A DNA stretch of 5,009 bases. Source: Mariprofundaceae bacterium. GTDB taxonomy: Bacteria > Pseudomonadota > Zetaproteobacteria > Mariprofundales > J009. The position numbers and the translations under genes were made by a program. Shown piece by piece: positions 1-4,361 of this stretch (its first letter is position 1; each line of letters opens with the position of its first letter). The notes under the pieces were generated by a model that was not told the origin of the DNA, searched no databases, and was given only the letters and a program-made list of their open reading frames with translations. The DNA is taken from the NCBI GenBank assembly GCA_015489095.1, contig WFMN01000164.1:1-5009 (forward strand), read 5' to 3'.

Positions 1-29
1 GCCGGTGTTCCGCTCCTCGCTGACGCCCT
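1..29 (-). other. Region downstream of ubiC, possible ribosome binding site for a next gene
   Basis: On the minus strand the bases after the ubiC stop contain GAGGAG (plus positions 13-18), a good Shine-Dalgarno match, and no hairpin with a T-run. A further minus-strand gene probably starts just off the left edge, at a spacing of at least 12 bases, which is long. ubiA is the usual ubiC partner, but nothing in the window identifies it. Confidence 0.3.
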
Positions 30-581
30 TCAGAGGCGGTGCCGCGCGGCAGCCGCGATCCGGTGCCAGAACACCTCGTGAAACAGCTCCACCACCAGCG
101 CGCGGGTACCGCCCCCCGAGCGCAACACCGAACGGCGCGCCCACTGCTGCGCACCGCTCCCGCGGTCGAAGCGCGCGATGCTCAAATCCGACCGTGACAG
201 CGAGACGCCGCGATCAATCAACAGGTTGCCCAATGGCACCTCCCCACACTCCAACTGCGCCATCAACTCGGCGGGCACCCCGTCCAGCGGCAGCACCGAC
301 TCGGCGTCAAACATCGCCTTGCTGCCGCTGCGCAGCGACACCTGCCGCCGCAACACCGGTGAGGCGACATCGCATGCCAGCAGCGCCGCCTCCGTTTCCG
401 ACGGGGTGTCCACAAACTGATCGTGCAGCCGCACGGTCAGGGGGATGGCAAAATGGCGCTCCACGAAACGGGTCAGCGACCCCGTCGCGGTCAACACACC
501 TGCCACCGGTTTGGGCACCTGGTCGGCATGCCACTGCCGGACGGGCACCCATGATTGCGCATCGGCATCACCAAAAAACAT
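30..581 (-). CDS. ubiC: Chorismate--pyruvate lyase (UbiC)
   Basis: This 183-residue cytoplasmic enzyme should remove pyruvate from chorismate to give 4-hydroxybenzoate, the first committed step of ubiquinone synthesis. Recognition is by alignment from memory with E. coli UbiC (165 aa). Shared blocks are GSLTRF near residue 34, an LRR block with R78 at the place of the substrate-binding arginine, VPLGNLL at 115-121, WARRS at 147-151, and VELF with E165 at the place of the conserved C-terminal active-site glutamate. The ATG at 581 puts the SLTRF block the same distance from the N-terminus as in E. coli. No other in-frame start lies before the upstream stop, but no clear Shine-Dalgarno sequence precedes it. 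A C-terminal tail rich in Ala, Arg and His (about residues 172-183) goes beyond the E. coli end. The gene is divergent from the sspA-like gene. In many gammaproteobacteria ubiA follows ubiC, and it would lie off the left edge here. Confidence 0.9.
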   Translation of the reverse strand: MFFGDADAQSWVPVRQWHADQVPKPVAGVLTATGSLTRFVERHFAIPLTVRLHDQFVDTPSETEAALLACDVASPVLRRQVSLRSGSKAMFDAESVLPLDGVPAELMAQLECGEVPLGNLLIDRGVSLSRSDLSIARFDRGSGAQQWARRSVLRSGGGTRALVVELFHEVFWHRIAAAARHRL

Positions 582-617
582 GGCGCCATGTTCGCGGATG
601 CCACCCGTTGGTCAAGC

Positions 618-673
618 AACCCGTGAACGGTGATGGCTTCGTGGGAAGCCATCATTACGGCCACGCACGGGTT
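618..673. repeat. Compound inverted repeat / stem-loop
   Basis: An outer perfect 8-base inverted repeat (AACCCGTG at 618-625 with CACGGGTT at 666-673) encloses an inner perfect 10-base stem (TGATGGCTTC at 631-640 with GAAGCCATCA at 645-654) closed by the tetraloop GTGG. Unpaired stretches of 5 and 11 bases separate the two stems. CGTGG (640-644, including the loop) can also pair with CCACG (661-665), so an alternative fold or pseudoknot is possible. No T-run follows on either strand, so it does not look like an intrinsic terminator. It adjoins the REP pair and may belong to the same repeat cluster. Confidence 0.75.
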
Positions 674-698
674 CGGGGAAAGGATTCCCCTCCCACAG
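672..698 (-). repeat. REP element 1 (minus orientation)
   Basis: Read on the minus strand this is a head CTGTGGGA, a perfect 6-base stem (GGGGAA / TTCCCC) around the loop TCCT, and a tail GAA. The layout is that of short palindromic REP sequences with a GTRGG head. It pairs with REP element 2 in the opposite orientation, with a single base between the two heads. Confidence 0.75.
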
Positions 699-699
699 G

Positions 700-725
700 C
701 TGTAGGAGCGGTTTCCAACCGCGAA
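700..725 (+). repeat. REP element 2 (plus orientation)
   Basis: Head CTGTAGGA (700-707), stem GCGGTT / AACCGC (708-713 and 717-722), loop TCC, tail GAA (723-725). Head, loop and tail match REP element 1 while the stem bases differ in a compensated way, so pairing is conserved and not just the sequence. Elements with a GTAGGAGCGG head are familiar from Pseudomonas and other gammaproteobacterial intergenic regions. Confidence 0.8.
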
Positions 726-774
726 TTGCCATGGACGGACTTGTTGCGATGGGATCATAGCTCCGGCAACCCCA

Positions 775-802
775 TTGATTTTTTTCACCTCCCCGCTACA
801 AT
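775..802 (+). promoter_or_regulatory. Sigma70-like promoter for the sspA-like gene
   Basis: A -35 box TTGATT (775-780) and a -10 box TACAAT (797-802) are separated by 16 bases. Transcription would start near 808-809 and give a leader of about 63 bases before the TTG start codon at 872. The region is T-rich just after the -35 box. This is the best promoter match in the window. It may also drive the downstream operon, because no terminator is visible after the sspA-like gene. Confidence 0.6.
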
Positions 803-813
803 GCGGCGCCCTT

Positions 814-826
814 TTGGGATCACCCC
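814..826. promoter_or_regulatory. 13-base quasi-palindrome, copy 1 (possible operator)
   Basis: TTGGGATCACCCC lies just after the predicted transcription start of the sspA-like gene. It matches the sequence at 1493-1505 in 12 of 13 positions. The core GGGATCACCC is nearly a dyad. A shorter GGGATCAT copy lies at 751-758, upstream of the -35 box. A role as a binding site is inferred. Confidence 0.35.
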
Positions 827-856
827 TTCAACCTTCCCACCAATCCACCCTTTGCT

Positions 857-861
857 GGAGG
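857..861 (+). promoter_or_regulatory. Ribosome binding site that fixes the TTG start at 872
   Basis: GGAGG lies 10 bases before the TTG at 872. No ATG or GTG in this frame is nearby upstream, and the protein homology begins right at the TTG (MITLYS, matching MTLFS in E. coli SspA), so the TTG is the best-supported start. Confidence 0.65.
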
Positions 862-871
862 CAAGCACCCT

Positions 872-1477
872 TTGATCACCCTCTATTCCAATCCACGCTG
901 CGCCAACTCCCACAAAACCCGCTTGGTTCTGGCTGAAAAAGAGCTCCCCGTCACCACCATCGAGCTGGACGATCCCGACAATCTCCCCCCGGAGTTCCTC
1001 AAGCTGAACCCTTACGGCAAGCTGCCGACGATTATTGACCGGGACGATGTCTTCTTCGAGCCCACCATCATCAATGAATACTTGGATGAGCGCTACCCGC
1101 ACCCGCCGCTGAAGCCCGGCACCCCGGCCAACCGCGCCAAGATGCGCCTGGCGGTACAGCACATCGAAAACGAGATCTATCCGCTCTACTTCAACTGGGA
1201 AAAGGTGAAGAAGAAATCCGAGCCGATGAAGAAGATCCGCGTGTACCTGAACACGCTGAACAACCATCTGGAAAACTGCACATGGTTTGTTGCCGACCAG
1301 TACACACTGGCCGACATCACACTGGCTCCGGCGCTCTACCGCCTGCGCACCAACGCCCATTCGCTCGACATGAAGCAGTGGCCGCACCTGAACGCCTACA
1401 TGGATCGCCTGTTCGAGCGCCCGGCGTTCGACCAGTCACTTTCCGACTACGAGGACATGCTCCGCCAGCGGTTCTAG
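872..1477 (+). CDS. SspA-like protein (stringent starvation protein A family, GST fold)
   Basis: This 201-residue cytoplasmic protein has an N-terminal thioredoxin-like domain (about 1-75, starting MITLYSNPRCANSHKTRLVL) and an all-helical C-terminal domain (about 85-190). It shares with E. coli SspA (212 aa) the spacing of LNPYGKLPT (45-53), INEYLDERYPHPPL (67-80, with the surface PHP triad at 76-78), FVADQYTLADITLAPALYRL and FERPAF. In E. coli, SspA binds RNA polymerase holoenzyme through this PHP surface, acts as a phage and stress transcription factor, and has lost glutathione-transferase activity. The same role is inferred here. It uses a TTG start and lacks the short N-terminal extension of E. 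coli SspA. No sspB follows, and no petABC or rpsI precedes, unlike the usual sspA locus, so it may be a relocated copy or a paralogue. A general GST-like enzyme is the alternative. Confidence 0.8.
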   Translation: MITLYSNPRCANSHKTRLVLAEKELPVTTIELDDPDNLPPEFLKLNPYGKLPTIIDRDDVFFEPTIINEYLDERYPHPPLKPGTPANRAKMRLAVQHIENEIYPLYFNWEKVKKKSEPMKKIRVYLNTLNNHLENCTWFVADQYTLADITLAPALYRLRTNAHSLDMKQWPHLNAYMDRLFERPAFDQSLSDYEDMLRQRF

Positions 1478-1522
1478 CCCTTCCCCCTTAACTTGGGATC
1501 ATCCCGGGTGTAGGCTTGCGTT
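1478..1522. promoter_or_regulatory. Short gap with second 13-base motif and weak promoter-like boxes
   Basis: This gap contains the quasi-palindrome TTGGGATCATCCC (1493-1505), the second copy of the motif at 814-826. It also holds weak boxes TTAACT (1488-1493) and TAGGCT (1511-1516) 17 bases apart. If these are a promoter, transcription would begin almost at the GTG start at 1523. The hairpin GGGAT-C-ATCCC has a one-base loop and no T-run, so no intrinsic terminator is seen and read-through from the sspA-like gene is likely. Confidence 0.3.
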
Positions 1523-2179
1523 GTGATTGATCTCATCCCTGCCGACCATGAACAGCGGCGCGAGGTAGAAAACTTCATCCATCAGCGTTTCGCCGAAAGC
1601 CACAACGCCAATATCTCCCATTTCATGCCCTACCTTTTGCGCATCCGCGAGGACGGTAGCGGTGCGTGGCGTGCGGTGGCGGGGCTTAGGCCCGCGGCGA
1701 CATCCCGCGGCAACCAACCCCTTTTTCTCGAGCGCTACCTTGACCAGCCGGTGGAACAGACCATCTTCCGCACCACCGACAGCGCGGTCGATCGTCAAAA
1801 AATCGTGGAGATCGGCAACCTTGCCGAAACCTCTCCCGGTGGCGGCCGTCACGCCATCATCGCCCTGACCGGGTTCCTCGCCGGTTATGGATTCCACTGG
1901 GTGGTCTTCACCGCCATCCCGCGATTGGCCAACGCCTTCCCCCGCCTCGGCATGGAGCCGACCCCGCTGGCGACCGCCAGCCCCGACAAGCTGAGCGCGA
2001 AGGAACGCAAGGAGTGGGGCAACTACTACGACGAACACCCCACCGTGCTGTGCGGCCGCATCAGCGATGGCTTCCGCACGCTAGACGACCTAAACGCGCC
2101 CATCAGCACAGAGCTGCACGCCTCACTGCTGGTGGGATATCACATCGGCCGCTGGTGGCGATCCAAGGGGTTGGAGTAG
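1523..2179 (+). CDS. Thermostable hemolysin family protein (GNAT / acyl-HSL-synthase-like)
   Basis: This 218-residue protein has no signal peptide or clear membrane segment. The family is recognised from SHFMPYLL (32-39), AVAGLRPA (51-58), LFLERYLDQPVEQ (67-79), KIVEIGNLA (93-101) and WGNYYDEHPTV (165-175). These fit the family named after Vibrio 'thermostable hemolysin'. From general knowledge, that family has the acetyltransferase-like fold of acyl-homoserine-lactone synthases, and KIVEIGNLA sits where those enzymes have a WEVSRLAV-type strand. It is therefore more likely an N-acyltransferase than a pore-forming toxin, though the acceptor is unknown. The GTG start at 1523 is the first possible one after an in-frame TAG at 1511. 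The Shine-Dalgarno is poor (TAGG, 8 bases upstream). It heads the tight operon with the ligase-like, diiron and amidotransferase genes, which supports a biosynthetic role. Confidence 0.75.
   Translation: MIDLIPADHEQRREVENFIHQRFAESHNANISHFMPYLLRIREDGSGAWRAVAGLRPAATSRGNQPLFLERYLDQPVEQTIFRTTDSAVDRQKIVEIGNLAETSPGGGRHAIIALTGFLAGYGFHWVVFTAIPRLANAFPRLGMEPTPLATASPDKLSAKERKEWGNYYDEHPTVLCGRISDGFRTLDDLNAPISTELHASLLVGYHIGRWWRSKGLE
2173..2176 (+). promoter_or_regulatory. Ribosome binding site that sets the ligase-like gene start at GTG 2182
   Basis: GGAG lies 5 bases before GTG 2182 and inside the last codons of the hemolysin-family gene. An ATG at 2014 in the same reading frame would extend the ligase by 56 residues into the upstream gene. 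That extra stretch has no ligase-like sequence, so the GTG is preferred. Confidence 0.7.
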
Positions 2180-2181
2180 CA

Positions 2182-3699
2182 GTGAACCACCTGCAACAAC
2201 AGCTTCGCTTCTGGCAGCGAAACCGCCCCGACCACCCCGCGCTGGAGGGGCATCACCGCGATGGCGGAACCGTCACCATCCACTACGGTGCGCTGGCGTC
2301 ATGGCAGCAGGCCCTGACCGAACTGTGGCACCTCTCCCCCTCCGCCCGGGTGGTCGCCTTGCTGTGCGACAACACCCCCGACACCACCCTGCTCGACCTC
2401 GCGCTGATGGCCGATGGCATCGCCACCGTACCCATCCCGCCATACTTCAGCCCGGAGCAGATCCGCCACCTGCTGACGCAGGCCAAGGTGGACACCATCG
2501 TCAGCGACCAGCCCCAACGGCTGCGCCCGCTGCTGCAGCAGCTCGGCCTCCAGCCGTCCGATGAAATCACGGTTGAAGGGAGCTGCACCACGCTGCACAG
2601 CTACCGCATCGCCACGCCACGCGGCGGCGGCCGCTTCGATAAAATCACCTACACCTCCGGCTCCACCGGCAATCCCAAGGGGGTCTGCCTGCGCAACAGC
2701 GCGATGCTCCGGGTAGCCCGGTCGCTACAGACGGCAACCGCCGCTAACCAACAGGATCGCCATCTCGCCCTGCTCCCCTACGCCACCCTGCTGGAGAATA
2801 TCGGCGGCATCTATGTGCCGCTGATGGCGGGCGCGACCATCATCCAGCCGACACTGGCGCGCGTCGGCCTGCGCGGCAGCAGCGGGCTTGATCCGCAACG
2901 CATGGTGGCGGCGCTCGGTGACTACCGCGCCACCAGTTGCATCATGATCCCACAGATGCTGCTGGCGCTGGTCGCGCAGGTGGCCGCCAACCCGGACAGG
3001 CGCCCGGCGCACCTTCGCTTCGCCGCCGTCGGCGGCGCGCCGGTCTCTCCCGCCCTGCTGACCCGCGCGGAGCAGCTCGGGCTACCGGTATTCGAGGGCT
3101 ACGGGCTCTCCGAAGCCGCCAGCGTCGTCGCCGTCAACCGCCCCGACGCGCGCAAAATCGGCAGCGTCGGCAAGCCTTTGCCGCATGTCACGCTGCGCAC
3201 CGCCGATGATGGCGAGCTCTGGGTCAAGGGGGCGCTGATGGAGGGCTACCTCGACCACGACGGCACCATCACCTCCCAATGCGACAGCGACGGCTTCTGG
3301 CCTACCGGCGATCTCGGCCATCTGGACGACGAGGGCTTTCTGCATCTTGAGGGGCGGATCAAACAGATCTTTATCACCGCCTTCGGGCGCAATGTGGCGC
3401 CGGAGTGGGTAGAAAAGGAGCTGACCATCGAGCCGGAAATCGCCCAAGCCGCCCTGTTCGGCGAGGCCAAGCCGTTCAATGTGGCGGTCATCGTCGCCCG
3501 CGACCCATCCGCTGTCGAAACTGCCGTCGCCCGCGCCAACGCCCGCCTGCCGGACTACGCCCGCGTGGGACGCGTCGTGTTGGCCACCGCCCCCTTTTCC
3601 ACCGACAACGGACAGGCTGCAACCAATGGCACCCCTCTTCGCCATCGCATTGCCGAGGCCTACCGTGATGCTATCGGAGCATGTTATTCCAAGGAGTGA
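2182..3699 (+). CDS. AMP-forming acyl-CoA synthetase / ligase-like protein (ANL superfamily)
   Basis: This 505-residue protein is an ANL-superfamily adenylate-forming enzyme, expected to activate a carboxylic acid (probably a fatty acid) with ATP. Core motifs in order are the P-loop TYTSGSTGNPKGV (156-168), FEGYGLSEAA (304-313, A5), TGDLG (375-379, A7) with D377 in the ribose-binding position, and the hinge GRIKQIFITAFGRNV starting at 391 (A8) leading into WVEKEL. This pattern is closest to bacterial long-chain fatty-acid--CoA ligases, but at 505 aa it is shorter than most of them. The C-terminal A10 segment reads NGQAATNGTPLRHRI (476-490). The lysine normally needed for adenylation appears to be replaced by T484, so activity is uncertain: it may be a weak ligase, do only the thioester half-reaction, or bind a ligand. 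The start is GTG 2182. It lies 2 bases after the hemolysin-family gene, and its last codons carry the ribosome binding site of the next gene. Confidence 0.85.
   Translation: MNHLQQQLRFWQRNRPDHPALEGHHRDGGTVTIHYGALASWQQALTELWHLSPSARVVALLCDNTPDTTLLDLALMADGIATVPIPPYFSPEQIRHLLTQAKVDTIVSDQPQRLRPLLQQLGLQPSDEITVEGSCTTLHSYRIATPRGGGRFDKITYTSGSTGNPKGVCLRNSAMLRVARSLQTATAANQQDRHLALLPYATLLENIGGIYVPLMAGATIIQPTLARVGLRGSSGLDPQRMVAALGDYRATSCIMIPQMLLALVAQVAANPDRRPAHLRFAAVGGAPVSPALLTRAEQLGLPVFEGYGLSEAASVVAVNRPDARKIGSVGKPLPHVTLRTADDGELWVKGALMEGYLDHDGTITSQCDSDGFWPTGDLGHLDDEGFLHLEGRIKQIFITAFGRNVAPEWVEKELTIEPEIAQAALFGEAKPFNVAVIVARDPSAVETAVARANARLPDYARVGRVVLATAPFSTDNGQAATNGTPLRHRIAEAYRDAIGACYSKE
3691..3696 (+). promoter_or_regulatory. 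Ribosome binding site for the diiron-protein gene
   Basis: AAGGAG lies 5 bases before ATG 3702 and also encodes the last two residues (Lys-Glu) of the ligase-like protein. It favours this ATG over the ATG at 3681, which would overlap the ligase gene and has no comparable site. Confidence 0.8.
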
Positions 3700-3701
3700 T
3701 C

Positions 3702-4361
3702 ATGAGTTTTTATCAACAACTACAAGAAGCAACAGCAGAAGAGCGCAACAGGCTGCTCTCCATCCCCTTCATCACCCGAGGGGCGGCGGGCGAGCTCGGC
3801 GTCGAGAGCTACCTCGCCTTTCTCGGTCAGGCCTATCACCATGTAAAACACACGGTGCCGCTGCTGATGGCCTGTGGCGGGCGGCTGCCGGAGCGGCTGG
3901 AGTGGCTGCGCGAGGCGATCGGCGAATATATCGAAGAAGAGATGGGGCATCAGGAGTGGATCCTCAACGATATCAAGGCGGCGGGCGGCGATAGCGAGGC
4001 GGTGCGCCACGCCACCCCGCTGCCGGCGACCGAGATCATGGTCGCCTACGCCTACGACACCATCATGCGCCGCAATCCGGTTGGATTCTTCGGCATGGTG
4101 CTGGTGCTGGAGGGAACCAGCATCGCCTTGGCGACCAGTGCCGCTGCCGCCATTCAAGCCGCCACCGGCCTGCCGAACACCGCATTCAGCTACCTCACCT
4201 CCCACGGCGAACTCGATGTCGGCCATGTCGATTTCTTTGAGAAACTGATGAACCGGCTGGATAGAGAAGAGGATCAACAGTGTGTCATCCGCTGCGGTCA
4301 GATCTTCTACCGCCTCTACGGCGATATCTTCCGCGCGCTGCCGGTGATCCCCAACCGCTAA
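3702..4361 (+). CDS. TenA/UndA-like heme-oxygenase-fold diiron oxidase
   Basis: This 219-residue helical protein belongs to the TenA / PqqC / UndA-like group (heme-oxygenase-like diiron oxidases). A complete ligand set can be read: E80-xx-H83 (in EEEMGHQEW), E137 (in VLEGTS), and H168-xxx-D172-xx-H175 (in SHGELDVGHVDFF). The ExxH and HxxxDxxH spacing matches UndA, which makes 1-alkenes from medium-chain fatty acids, and the HxxxDxxH half also matches CADD. No thiaminase-type cysteine nucleophile is evident, so a TenA thiamin-salvage role or the 'TenA transcriptional regulator' label is unlikely. An oxidative reaction on a substrate made by the neighbouring acyl-activating or acyl-transfer genes is inferred. 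The start ATG 3702 has a strong AAGGAG. Its stop overlaps the next start by one base (TAATG), indicating translational coupling. The substrate is unknown. Confidence 0.8.
   Translation: MSFYQQLQEATAEERNRLLSIPFITRGAAGELGVESYLAFLGQAYHHVKHTVPLLMACGGRLPERLEWLREAIGEYIEEEMGHQEWILNDIKAAGGDSEAVRHATPLPATEIMVAYAYDTIMRRNPVGFFGMVLVLEGTSIALATSAAAAIQAATGLPNTAFSYLTSHGELDVGHVDFFEKLMNRLDREEDQQCVIRCGQIFYRLYGDIFRALPVIPNR

Larger units (their letters stand above)
582..871. other. Divergent intergenic region between ubiC and the sspA-like gene
   Basis: These 290 bases contain no convincing gene. From left to right they hold a compound hairpin (618-673), an inverted pair of REP elements (672-725), a sigma70-like promoter toward the right (775-802), one copy of a 13-base motif that recurs upstream of the next gene (814-826), and the ribosome binding site of the sspA-like gene (857-861). 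A convincing leftward promoter for ubiC was not seen. Confidence 0.8.

Noticed and set aside
582..615. Possible ubiC promoter on the minus strand (TTGACC at 615-610, GAACAT 16 bases on)
   Set aside because: The -10 box matches the consensus poorly (3 of 6), and transcription would begin next to the ATG. Not strong enough to list.
5..760. 251-codon open frame on the plus strand
   Set aside because: It lies almost wholly opposite ubiC and across the repeat region, is rich in Arg, Pro and Ala, and has no recognisable domain. It is typical of an antisense shadow in GC-rich DNA.
749..787. Possible terminator: ATGGG / CCCAT pairing followed by a T-run near 778-785
   Set aside because: The stem is only 5 bases with a 17-base loop, and no plus-strand gene ends before it. 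The T-run is better explained as part of the promoter region.
785..1387. 200-codon open frame on the minus strand opposite the sspA-like gene
   Set aside because: The plus strand encodes a clear SspA-like protein. The minus frame has no family features and would have to share the promoter region.
2014..2181. N-terminal extension of the ligase-like gene from ATG 2014
   Set aside because: It overlaps the end of the hemolysin-family gene in another frame and has no ligase-like sequence, while GTG 2182 has a GGAG 5 bases upstream.
3025..3039. GCCGCC-GTC-GGCGGC hairpin
   Set aside because: It lies inside the ligase-like gene and encodes the conserved AAVGG stretch. The palindrome follows from Ala and Gly codons.
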